A DNA stretch of 64,000 nucleotides from Tessaracoccus palaemonis (GTDB lineage Bacteria; Actinomycetota; Actinomycetes; Propionibacteriales; Propionibacteriaceae), in the NCBI RefSeq assembly GCF_019316905.1, contig NZ_CP079216.1, positions 2,294,001 to 2,358,000 of the forward strand, read 5' to 3'. The position numbers were made by a program, and so were the translations under genes. Shown here one piece after another: positions 16,091-23,537 of this stretch. Positions within the stretch are counted from its first letter, which is position 1. Each line of letters begins with the position of its first letter. The notes beneath the pieces were generated by a model that saw only the letters and a list, made by a program, of their open reading frames with translations, was not told the origin of the DNA and did not search any database.

Positions 16091-17026
16091 ATGAAACCCA
16101 CATCGCCCATCCCTGAGTCCCTCGCCGTCGCCTCGGCCGCACAGGCCGGCGCCTTCTCGCGTCAGCAGGTCCTCGCCAGCGGCTGCACCCAGACACTTCT
16201 GGACCGACAGCTCCGGAGCGGCAACTGGACCCGGCTCGGCCAGGGTGTGTACACCGCGGAGCGGCCGGTCACGTTCGAGACGCTCTGCTGGGCCGGGGTC
16301 CTTCGGGGCGGCGACGGTGCGGCCGTCGGTGGGCTGGCGGCCGCGCACCTGATCGGCATCTGTCCCCAGCCATCGCGGATCACTGTCTGGGCGGACCGGT
16401 ACCGCACCGCCGGCCCGTGGGACTTCCGCCGCGGGCCACGCCCCAGCGTCGACGACCTACCCCGCCTCCGTACCGAGGACGCCATCCTTGACGCCTGCGC
16501 CGAGGTGCCAGCGCGCGAGGTTCTCGGGCTGTTGACGAACGCACTGCGTCGGCGCATCACACACCCTGCGCGCCTGCGGGAGTGCGCCCTCACCATGGCC
16601 AACCTCCGTCACAGGGCGCTGGTTCTCCAGCTGCTGCCGGAGCTCGAGGCCGGCGTCGAGAGCACTCTGGAGAGTCACTTCCTGCATCAGGTTCAGCGCG
16701 CCCACCTCCTGCCGGAGGGCGCGCGGCAGGTCAGCGTCTCCGACGGGACGCGCAGCGATGTGCTGGACGACGTCCATCGCGTGCTCTACGAACTGGACGG
16801 GCGGGTCGGACATGAGGGCGAGGCAAAGTGGCGCGACGCCGACCGTGACAACCGGCACGCAGTCCTCGGTCTCACGACGCTGCGGTTCGGATGGCACGAC
16901 GTCGTGCTGCGACCGTGTCACGTGGCCCGACTCATCGGCCAGGTCCTTGCGACGCGCGGTTGGGCTGGGGTCGGTGGGTCGGGACTCCCCCGCCGCTGCG
17001 GGCCGCGGTGCACCGTCGCGTCGTGA
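16091..17026 (+). CDS. AbiEi-type winged-helix protein with C-terminal DUF559 nuclease-like domain
   Basis: 311 residues. The N-terminus (about residues 20-57) resembles the AbiEi antitoxin/regulator winged helix: FSRQQVLASG, then GNWTRLGQGVYTA. The C-terminus (about 220-290) has the DUF559/Vsr-like pattern: VLYELDGRVGHEGE, RDADRDNRHAVLG and TLRFGWHD. The acidic residues E in YELDG and the D/RDN set are where a Vsr-type active site would lie. Such proteins are common in actinobacteria; no partner toxin (AbiEii) is adjacent, so a complete type IV toxin-antitoxin pair is not present here. The tail after residue 295 is low complexity. GGAGG is only one base from the ATG, so the start is uncertain. 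Confidence 0.75.
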   Translation: MKPTSPIPESLAVASAAQAGAFSRQQVLASGCTQTLLDRQLRSGNWTRLGQGVYTAERPVTFETLCWAGVLRGGDGAAVGGLAAAHLIGICPQPSRITVWADRYRTAGPWDFRRGPRPSVDDLPRLRTEDAILDACAEVPAREVLGLLTNALRRRITHPARLRECALTMANLRHRALVLQLLPELEAGVESTLESHFLHQVQRAHLLPEGARQVSVSDGTRSDVLDDVHRVLYELDGRVGHEGEAKWRDADRDNRHAVLGLTTLRFGWHDVVLRPCHVARLIGQVLATRGWAGVGGSGLPRRCGPRCTVAS

Positions 17027-17046
17027 TCGGCAGACCCGCCGCGGGG

Positions 17047-17090
17047 CTGTGGGCGAAACTCGTCCCCGGACCGAGGAGAATCGACCACTG
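17047..17090 (+). repeat. Family A palindromic repeat, copy A4
   Basis: 44-bp copy 20 bp past the stop of the 16091 gene, reading CTGTGGGCGAAACTCG and ending AATCGACCACTG. It starts a tandem block of three copies (A4-A6) with an 85-bp period, interrupted by the IS element. Confidence 0.85.
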
Positions 17091-17131
17091 ACCGATTTTC
17101 CGGAGCCGCCCGACCAGCTGGGGCGACAGGG

Positions 17132-17172
17132 CAGTGGGCGATAGTCGTCGCCGGACCGAGGAGAATCGACCA
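17132..17172 (+). repeat. Family A palindromic repeat, copy A5, split by the IS
   Basis: First 41 of 44 bp; the last three bases (CTG) lie at 18677-18679 on the other side of the IS. Removing the IS and one copy of the 14-bp duplication restores a perfect family member. Confidence 0.85.
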
Positions 17173-17209
17173 TGTCATGTCTCAGTGCTTCGTAGACGGT
17201 TGTGTCTCA
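17173..17209 (+). repeat. Left terminal inverted repeat of the IS
   Basis: Starts TGTCATGTCTCAGTGCTTCG. It includes the last codons and the stop codon of the transposase gene. A TGTCTCA motif recurs at 17178, 17203 and 17228, exactly 25 bp apart. Confidence 0.85.
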
Positions 17210-18519
17210 GTGGCTTGTTGACGGTTATGTCTCACGGTGACTGGTGGGGTTCTGGGGCTGATTGTGAGCAGTCGGGTGGTGCCGGTGGTGACTGGGCCGG
17301 GGTGTGGTGTCGTGCCGATCAGGACGCCGTTGATGTCGAAGATCTCGATGGTGGTGGCGTTGAACATGATGTGGAGTGTTTCGCCGATGTGGCGTGCACC
17401 GACGTAGATCTTCGCGTTGCAGATGTGGATGCGGCCGTTCCGGGAGACCAGGCGGTCGGCCCAGCGGGCGTCGTTGGCGTCGGTGACGGGGCGTTCACCC
17501 TTCAGACGGCGGGTGATGCCGGACTTCACGGTTCGTCGGCCTGTCGCAGGGGTGGCTGGCGGGGGTGGTGTCGGTGGGCCGGGAAGGGCTTTCGGGCGGG
17601 ACTGGTAGGCGTCAGCGGGAGTCTGGTCGGGGTCCAGTGCCTGGTGGGCCCGCTGGGTGTTGTAGTACTGGGCGAACTGGTCGGCGAGTTCTGCGAGTCG
17701 GTCCTGGGTGCGGATCGGGCGGTGCGCGTCGAGGAAGTTCTGGAACGTCTGATGCAGGCGTTCGCTCTTGCCCTGGGTAGTGGGTTTGCCGGGTCGGCCG
17801 GTGATCGGCTCGACGCCCTGGCGTTGAAGGAACGCCTCGAGCTGGGAGGTCCTGCCGCGGCGGGACTGGTTGAACGCGGTCCCGTTGTCGGTCAGGAATC
17901 GAGCCGGAGCGCCATGGTGACCGATCGCCGCCGCGACAACGATGATCGCTGCCTGACTGGTCTCCGCCAGGGCGACGTGAGAGGCGAGGATGAATCGGGA
18001 GTGGTCGTCCTCGACCTGGAGTACGCATCGTCTCGACCCGGCCTCGTCGTCGAGAACGATCTCGACTCCGTCGAGCTGCCAGCAGCCGTTCGGGTCCGGG
18101 TAACGGAACCGGCGATACGACGCCCGGGGACGTTTCGCTGGCTCCGGACGCACCACCCCATGGCGGGTGAAGATCCTGGCCAGGGTGGCCCTGGACGGCG
18201 GGTCGATCCCCTGACGCCGCATCGCGGCCGCCACGGACAGTGGGCCGTGGTCCCAGCCTTCCCGCTTCAGCTGGGCGCGGACCTGCAACGCGATCGTCTC
18301 GATCTCGTCGCTGGTGCGTCGCGCCACGGACCTGGCGATCGGCTGCCGAGGAGCCACTGCTGCGAGTCTGCCCTCGTCGGCGGCCCGGGACCGGACCTTA
18401 TAGAACTCCGCGCGAGAGATGCCGTGCTCCCGGCAGAACCTGGTGACCTCGCCCCTACGAGGACTGTCAGGGAAGTTGATGATCCGTTGACGAACACGAG
18501 CGTCGATACGAGCAGCCAT
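17182..18519 (-). CDS. IS481-family transposase
   Basis: DDE transposase, 445 residues. An N-terminal helix-turn-helix region (about 20-45, RGEVTRFCREHGISRAEFYK) and a second DNA-binding region precede an rve-type catalytic core with D150 (CWQLDGVEI), D211 (FLTDNGTAF) and E253 (TTQGKSERLHQTF). An Arg-rich insert lies between the second D and E. The C-terminus after residue 330 is a Pro-rich linker plus a beta-rich domain (NAKIYVGARHIGETLHI). The reading frame is complete, so the element is potentially active. The last eight codons lie in the left terminal repeat. Confidence 0.92.
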   Translation of the reverse strand: MAARIDARVRQRIINFPDSPRRGEVTRFCREHGISRAEFYKVRSRAADEGRLAAVAPRQPIARSVARRTSDEIETIALQVRAQLKREGWDHGPLSVAAAMRRQGIDPPSRATLARIFTRHGVVRPEPAKRPRASYRRFRYPDPNGCWQLDGVEIVLDDEAGSRRCVLQVEDDHSRFILASHVALAETSQAAIIVVAAAIGHHGAPARFLTDNGTAFNQSRRGRTSQLEAFLQRQGVEPITGRPGKPTTQGKSERLHQTFQNFLDAHRPIRTQDRLAELADQFAQYYNTQRAHQALDPDQTPADAYQSRPKALPGPPTPPPPATPATGRRTVKSGITRRLKGERPVTDANDARWADRLVSRNGRIHICNAKIYVGARHIGETLHIMFNATTIEIFDINGVLIGTTPHPGPVTTGTTRLLTISPRTPPVTVRHNRQQATETQPSTKH

Positions 18520-18625
18520 GGCCCGACCCTCACCGCGGGCACCCGCAACTGTCCACGAAACCGTGAGACAGAACCGTCAACACCAACTGTCCACGAAGGT
18601 CGAGACACATCTGTCAACGAAGCTG

Positions 18626-18662
18626 TGAGACACAACCGTCCACGAAGGTATGAGACTTCACA
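18626..18662 (-). repeat. Right terminal inverted repeat of the IS
   Basis: Minus strand starts TGTGAAGTCTCATACCTTCG. On the plus strand, GAGAC motifs at 18601, 18626 and 18651 are again 25 bp apart, mirroring the left end. Confidence 0.85.
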
Positions 18663-18720
18663 AGGAGAATCGACCACTGACCGATTTTCCGGAGCCGCCC
18701 GACCAGCTGGGGCGACAGGG

Positions 18721-18764
18721 CAGTGGGCGATAGTCGTCGCCGGACCGAGGAGAATCGACCACTG
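18721..18764 (+). repeat. Family A palindromic repeat, copy A6
   Basis: 44-bp copy beginning CAGTGGGCGATAGTCGTC and ending AATCGACCACTG, identical to restored A5. The 85-bp unit containing it is also identical to the unit before the IS. The 253-bp stretch between the IS and rplA holds this copy and two hairpins, no gene. Confidence 0.85.
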
Positions 18765-18788
18765 ACCGATTTTCGTGGAGGAACGCGA

Positions 18789-18825
18789 CAGTGGGCGGCC
18801 ACCTTGATCAGGTGGCCGCCCACTG
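18789..18825 (-). terminator. Perfect 15-bp hairpin downstream of rplA
   Basis: CAGTGGGCGGCCACC, a 7-base loop TTGATCA, then its exact complement. No U-tract. The outer 10 bases match the CAGTGGGCG end of the family A repeat, so it may be a derivative of that family serving as a terminator. Confidence 0.5.
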
Positions 18826-18891
18826 GCAGCTCTGGCGGGGCCCCTCGACTGTGCGAGGCCGCCCGACGGCGGGGTCTCCCCCTGCGTCACG

Positions 18892-18909
18892 GCCGGTCGT
18901 CAGACCGGC
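18892..18909 (-). terminator. Hairpin at the end of rplKA
   Basis: GCCGGTC and GACCGGC form a 7-bp stem with a 4-base loop, 6 bp past the rplA stop codon. No clear T run follows, so termination strength is uncertain. Confidence 0.45.
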
Positions 18910-18915
18910 GCGGGA

Positions 18916-19614
18916 TCACTCGGCCGGCTTGGTGACCGTCACGTCGACGAGGACGCTCGGGCTCATGGTGCCGGAGACGGCGATCTTGCGGACGTAGCGA
19001 CCCTTCGAGGCGGTCGGCTTGAGACGCAGGATCTCGTCGAGGACCGAGTAGTAGTTCTCGGCCAGCTGCTCCGCCGTGAAGGAAGCCTTGCCGATGACGA
19101 ACTGGAGGTTCGCGTGGCGGTCGATGCGGAACTCGATCTTGCCGCCCTTGATGTCGGTGACGGCCTTGGCGGTGTCCATGGTCACGGTGCCGGTCTTGGG
19201 GTTCGGCATCAGGCCACGGGGGCCGAGGACGCGGCCGAGGCGACCGACCTTGCCCATCATGTCGGGGGTCGCGACGACGGCGTCGAAGTCGAGGTAGCCG
19301 CCGGCCACCTTCTCGATCAGCTCGTCGGCGCCGACCTCGTCAGCGCCAGCGGCGCGGGCGGCCTCCGCCTTGTCACCGGCGGCGAAGACGAGGACCCGAG
19401 CCGTCTTGCCAGTGCCGTGGGGGAGATTGACCGTGCCGCGGACCATCTGGTCGGCCTTACGGGGGTCGACGCCCAGTCGGACGGCGACATCGATGGTCTC
19501 GTCGAACTTGGCGGTCGCCATCTGCTTGATGAGGCTCACGGCCTCTTCGGGGCTGTAGGACTGGGCGGCGTCACGCTTGTCGGCAGCCGCGTTGTATCCC
19601 TTGCTGTGCTTCAT
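18916..19614 (-). CDS. rplA: 50S ribosomal protein L1
   Basis: Ribosomal stalk-base protein; binds 23S rRNA helices 76-78 and is an autogenous regulator in several bacteria. 232 residues, normal length, starting [15 protein letters not shown] at ATG 19614 behind TTAGGAA. Conserved [15 protein letters not shown] is present. It lies 88 bp downstream of rplK, same strand. Confidence 0.97.
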   Translation of the reverse strand: MKHSKGYNAAADKRDAAQSYSPEEAVSLIKQMATAKFDETIDVAVRLGVDPRKADQMVRGTVNLPHGTGKTARVLVFAAGDKAEAARAAGADEVGADELIEKVAGGYLDFDAVVATPDMMGKVGRLGRVLGPRGLMPNPKTGTVTMDTAKAVTDIKGGKIEFRIDRHANLQFVIGKASFTAEQLAENYYSVLDEILRLKPTASKGRYVRKIAVSGTMSPSVLVDVTVTKPAE

Positions 19615-19702
19615 GCTGGTTCCTAACTCTGACCGGGAACTGGCCCGGTGCACCAGTTGTGGTGTGGGGAGCACTCCCCTGCCACGGATGTTGGGGGGAT
19701 GA

Positions 19703-20131
19703 TCAGTCGGTGGTGACGCCCATGGAGCGGGCGGTTCCCTCGATGATCTTCATGGCGGCCTCGACGTCGTTGGCGTTGAGGTCGGGGAGCTTGGTCGTGG
19801 CGATCTCGCGCACCTGGTCCTTGGTCAGCTTGCCGACCTTGGTGGTGAGCGGGTTGGCCGCACCGGAGGCGATGCCAGCGGCCTTCTTGATGAGCTCCGC
19901 CGCCGGCGGGGTCTTCGTGATGAAGGTGAACGTGCGGTCCTCGTAGATGGTGATCTCGACGGGGATGACGTTGCCGCGCTGGGATTCGGTCTGGGCGTTG
20001 TACGCCTTGACGAACTCCATGATGTTGACGCCGTGCGGACCGAGGGCGGTACCGACGGGCGGGGCAGGAGTGGCTGCGCCAGCCTGGAGCGCGACCTTGA
20101 CGAGAGCCGCGACCTTCTTCTTGGGAGGCAT
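19703..20131 (-). CDS. rplK: 50S ribosomal protein L11
   Basis: GTPase-centre protein; 142 residues starting [20 protein letters not shown]. The conserved N-terminal [19 protein letters not shown] lies where thiopeptides act. The start ATG 20131 follows AAAGGA; a longer reading frame to 20182 adds 17 unconserved residues. 60 bp downstream of nusG. Confidence 0.97.
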   Translation of the reverse strand: MPPKKKVAALVKVALQAGAATPAPPVGTALGPHGVNIMEFVKAYNAQTESQRGNVIPVEITIYEDRTFTFITKTPPAAELIKKAAGIASGAANPLTTKVGKLTKDQVREIATTKLPDLNANDVEAAMKIIEGTARSMGVTTD

Positions 20132-20191
20132 GGATGGGTCCTTTACCTGAATGGATGGATGAGCCCGGTTGCCCGGGCGCAACGCACTATC

Positions 20192-20986
20192 TTAGACGAC
20201 CTTCTCGACCTGCTTGAATTCCAGGTCGACGGGGGTCTCCCGGCCGAGGATCTCGACGAGAGCCCTGAGCCGCTGAGAGTTGGCGTTGATCTCGGTGATC
20301 GTCGCGTGCACCCCTGCGAAGGGGCCGTCGACGACCATGACGGAGTCGCCGACGGTGAAGTCGACAACCTCGACCTTCCTCTTCCGCGTCGCCTGGGTGG
20401 TCGCCTGGGCGGCGTTCACCTTCGCGACGACGGAGGGGGTAAGCATGTGGACGACCTCGTCGATGGACAGCGGCACGGGGTCCTGGCCGTTGCCGACGAA
20501 GCCGGTGACGGACGGGGTCTGGCGAACGACGCTCCACGATTCGTTCGTCAGGTCCATCCGGATGAGGACGTAGCCGGGCAGCACGCAGCGGGTGACCGTC
20601 TTGCGTGTGTTGTTGCGGATCTCGACGACCTCTTCGGTGGGGACCACGGTCTCGAAGATGTAGTCCTCCATGTTGAGGGTCTGGGCGCGGGAGTCGACGT
20701 TCTGCTTGACGCGGTTCTCCATGCCCGAGTACGTGTGGATGACGTACCACTCGCCGAACTTGGACTCCAGGTCGGTGCGCAGCTCCTCGAGTGCGGCGGC
20801 GACGGCGTCGTCCTGGTCGGCGGCCTCGGCCGCCTCCTCGGCGTCGACGTCCTCGGCCAGCTCGACGGGGGCTTCCTCGTCCTGGGTGTCGGGCGCGGTG
20901 AGCGCGCCCAGGTCGATCTCGAAGTCCTCGGCGGGCGTCTCGTCGACGCTGCCGAGGTCGATCTCGAAGTCGTTGTTGTCAGTCAT
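20192..20986 (-). CDS. nusG: Transcription termination/antitermination protein NusG
   Basis: RNA polymerase-binding elongation factor coupling transcription with Rho and the ribosome; 264 residues, longer than the enterobacterial form. The first 85 residues are a very acidic extension with an internal duplication, DFEIDLG at about residues 6-12 and 21-27. The NGN domain starts [17 protein letters not shown] and contains [10 protein letters not shown]. The C-terminal KOW domain starts [14 protein letters not shown]. It starts 3 bp after the secE stop. Confidence 0.96.
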   Translation of the reverse strand: MTDNNDFEIDLGSVDETPAEDFEIDLGALTAPDTQDEEAPVELAEDVDAEEAAEAADQDDAVAAALEELRTDLESKFGEWYVIHTYSGMENRVKQNVDSRAQTLNMEDYIFETVVPTEEVVEIRNNTRKTVTRCVLPGYVLIRMDLTNESWSVVRQTPSVTGFVGNGQDPVPLSIDEVVHMLTPSVVAKVNAAQATTQATRKRKVEVVDFTVGDSVMVVDGPFAGVHATITEINANSQRLRALVEILGRETPVDLEFKQVEKVV

Positions 20987-20989
20987 GGA

Positions 20990-21439
20990 TCAGCTCCCAA
21001 ACAGCTTCAGTAGCGACCAGCCGAAGGCGAGGTCCAGCACGCCGACGATCGCGATCATGATCAGCACGAACACCAGCACGGCGCCGAACATCGTCAGCGT
21101 CTGCGGCCACGTGGGCCACACGACGCGCTTCAACTCGCCGGCGCTCTGGCGGGCGAAATGCGCGGGGTTCTTGGCCTTGTACGGGTCCTCGTCGTCCTTG
21201 GCGTCCTCACGCTTGGGCGTGGGACGGTCCTTCTTGCGGACCGGGGCCTTGGCCGTCTTGCGGACGATCGCGGAGGTCTCGGCCCCCCGCTCGTCGTCCT
21301 CTGCGAGCTCCTCGGGTGCGTCGAGCCGATCCGTCGCGACCTCGTCGGTCTCCTCAGCGGATTCCTCGACGGCAGCGTCCGGCTCGCCGGTTTCCGCGAC
21401 CTCTTCGCGGTCCAGCTCGTCGCGCGACTTCTCGCTCAC
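20990..21439 (-). CDS. secE: Preprotein translocase subunit SecE
   Basis: Essential membrane subunit of the SecYEG channel, 149 residues. The start chosen is GTG 21439 (VSEKSRDELDREEV) behind AAGGGAT. A long cytosolic N-terminus, first acidic and then basic, precedes the conserved ELKRVVWPT amphipathic helix and one transmembrane helix (TLTMFGAVLVFVLIMIAIVG). First gene of the secE-nusG-rplK-rplA cluster. Confidence 0.95.
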   Translation of the reverse strand: MSEKSRDELDREEVAETGEPDAAVEESAEETDEVATDRLDAPEELAEDDERGAETSAIVRKTAKAPVRKKDRPTPKREDAKDDEDPYKAKNPAHFARQSAGELKRVVWPTWPQTLTMFGAVLVFVLIMIAIVGVLDLAFGWSLLKLFGS

Positions 21440-21461
21440 GCTGCATCCCTTCGCTCGACAA

Positions 21462-21490
21462 ACAAAATGCCCCTGACCCCGCAGGGTCAA
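21462..21490 (-). promoter_or_regulatory. Possible secE-nusG promoter overlapping a small hairpin
   Basis: TTGACC (21485-21490) and TTTTGT (21462-21467) on the minus strand are 17 bases apart; the -10 is poor. The same bases form the perfect palindrome TGACCC...GGGTCA (21474-21489), which could instead end the tRNA-Trp transcript. Either reading is tentative. Confidence 0.3.
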
Positions 21491-21529
21491 AAGGCGCATG
21501 TGGGGCGGCCGGACTACCCGGCCACCTCG

Positions 21530-21602
<73 letters not shown>

Positions 21603-21722
21603 TCGCCGACGCTTTCCGGGCCCCTCTCGACGCTCTCGCGAGCGCACACCGCGGGGACAGACCGTGTCGGACCTGTTCCACTATAGGCGCTATCGCCCGC
21701 TGAGTCGAACTGAGGGTCCAGG

Positions 21723-23537
21723 TCAGGCCAGGGACGAGACCCAGGCCCTGTGCAGCGAGGCGAACTCGCCGTCGCCGGCGACCAGGTCGGCCGGGCTCCC
21801 GTCCTCCACGACCGTGCCGTGCTGGAGGACGACGACGCGGTCGGCGATCTCGACGGTCGAGAGCCGGTGGGCGATGATGATCGCCGTCCGGTCGGCCAGG
21901 ATCGTCGACAGTGCCGCCTGCACGAGCCGCTCGGTGGGGATGTCCAGGGAGCTGGTCGCCTCGTCGAGGATCAGCACGCGCGGGTCTGCCAGGATGACGC
22001 GGGCGAAGGCGATCAGCTGCCGCTGCCCCGCCGACAGCCGCGAGCCGCGCTTGCCCGTGTCTGTGTCGTAGCCGTCGCGCATCGCCTCGATGAACGTATG
22101 GGCACCGACGACATGGGCGGCCCGCTCGATCTCGCCGCGGCTCGCGTCCGGCCTCCCGAACGCGATGTTGTCGGCGATGGTGCCGGCGAAGATGAAGTTC
22201 TCCTGCGTCACCAGCGTGACGTTGCGGCGCAGCGTCGCGTCGTCGAGGGTGCGCAGGTCGTGCCCGTCGAGACGCACGGCCCCCGCCTGCGGATCGTAGA
22301 ACCGGGCGACGAGCTTCGCGATGGTCGTCTTCCCCGCGCCCGTGGTGCCGACCAGTGCGAGCGACTGCCCGGCCGGGATGTCGAGGTCGAGGCCCGGCAG
22401 CACCGTCACGTCGTCGAGGTACCCGAACGAGACGTCGTCGAGAGTCACGCGGCCCGCCACGGGCCCCGGATCGACGGGGTCCTCCGGGTCCGCGACGTGC
22501 GCGGGCTCGGCCAGCACGCCGGCGATCTTCTCCAGACCGGTGAGCGCGGACTGGAGAGTCGAGATGAACTGGCTCAGATCCTGCATGGGGTCGAAGAACA
22601 TGCGGACGTAGAGCACGAACGCCGCCATGGTGCCGACGCTGACGTCGCCGCCGATCACGAGCCACCCGCCGCCGAGCACGACGAGCACGACGCCGAGGTT
22701 GCCCACGAACTGGATGCCCGGCATGGCCCTGGCGAAGACCCGGAAGGCGCGCACGTTGGCGTCGCGGTAGTCGACCGCCACGGCGTCGTAGATCTGCGCG
22801 GAGCGCGCCTCCCGGCGGAAGGCCTGGACGGCCTTGATGCCGGTCATGGTCTCGATGAACTGCACGATGACCAGCGCGGACCTCGTGCGTACCGACCGGA
22901 AGGCCCGGGTGGAGGCGCGGGCGAACCAGCGCATCAGAAAGGCCAGCGGAGGGTAGGAGGCGAACGCGAACAGCGCGAGCCTCCAGTCGAGCCCGATCAT
23001 GATGGCGCTGGCGCCCACGATGGTCAGGACGGCGATGACGACGGTGTCGAGGCCCTCCATGACGAGCTCCTGCACGGACTCGACGTCGCTCGTGATGCGC
23101 GAGACGGCCCGGCCCGAGGTGTACCGGTCGTGGAAGGCGATGTCCTGGCGTTGGAACTGCGCGAACAGGCGCCGCCGGAGTTCCAGGAGGATCTCGTTGC
23201 CCACCCGGCCGGAGCGGCGGAGGAAGGTCACGCGCGTCACGGTCTGCACGACGATCGCGGCCGCCATGAGCGCGAGCGGCCCCCACAGCTCCCGCCCGCC
23301 GCCGGTCAGCCCGTGGTCCAGCACGCGGCCGACGAGCACGGGGATCAGGAGCTGAGCCCCGGCCTGCAGGATGACCACGAGCGTGAGGACGGCGATCGCG
23401 CCGCGCCACGGGCGCAGGAGCTCCTTCAGGAGGCGCCGCGACGGGCCGCGCAGGCCGCCGGCGGCGTCGCGCTCGGGCTGGCTCTCGTCCTTCACGCCTC
23501 GCCACTGGTCGGGGGCTGCGGTGTCGGGGGCGGTCAT
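21723..23537 (-). CDS. ABC exporter half-transporter with canonical ATPase site
   Basis: Fused membrane and ATPase domains, 604 residues, six transmembrane segments in about residues 40-330. Walker A is GTTGAGKTT (near 392), the signature is LSAGQRQ (near 502), Walker B is VLILDEATSSLD with the catalytic glutamate, and the H-loop is IIAHRLST. The start ATG 23537 overlaps the partner's stop (ATGA) and follows GGAGGAG. Together with the upstream gene it forms a heterodimeric multidrug/lipid-type exporter; the substrate is unknown. Confidence 0.92.
   Translation of the reverse strand: MTAPDTAAPDQWRGVKDESQPERDAAGGLRGPSRRLLKELLRPWRGAIAVLTLVVILQAGAQLLIPVLVGRVLDHGLTGGGRELWGPLALMAAAIVVQTVTRVTFLRRSGRVGNEILLELRRRLFAQFQRQDIAFHDRYTSGRAVSRITSDVESVQELVMEGLDTVVIAVLTIVGASAIMIGLDWRLALFAFASYPPLAFLMRWFARASTRAFRSVRTRSALVIVQFIETMTGIKAVQAFRREARSAQIYDAVAVDYRDANVRAFRVFARAMPGIQFVGNLGVVLVVLGGGWLVIGGDVSVGTMAAFVLYVRMFFDPMQDLSQFISTLQSALTGLEKIAGVLAEPAHVADPEDPVDPGPVAGRVTLDDVSFGYLDDVTVLPGLDLDIPAGQSLALVGTTGAGKTTIAKLVARFYDPQAGAVRLDGHDLRTLDDATLRRNVTLVTQENFIFAGTIADNIAFGRPDASRGEIERAAHVVGAHTFIEAMRDGYDTDTGKRGSRLSAGQRQLIAFARVILADPRVLILDEATSSLDIPTERLVQAALSTILADRTAIIIAHRLSTVEIADRVVVLQHGTVVEDGSPADLVAGDGEFASLHRAWVSSLA

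Larger units (their letters stand above)
17173..18662. mobile_element. IS481-like insertion sequence, 1490 bp, complete
   Basis: The ends are TGT...ACA. Terminal inverted repeats are 17173-17209 and 18626-18662, with 31 of 37 positions identical. The element is flanked by a perfect 14-bp direct repeat AGGAGAATCGACCA (17159-17172 and 18663-18676), read as target-site duplication. One uninterrupted transposase gene fills the interior. Both ends carry 25-bp-period motifs containing TGTCTCA. The intact gene, good repeats and clean duplication point to a recent insertion. Confidence 0.9.

Noticed and set aside
17182-18519. Transposase as part of a larger composite transposon
   Set aside because: Only one IS copy is present in the window; the flanking repeats are family A palindromes, not IS ends.
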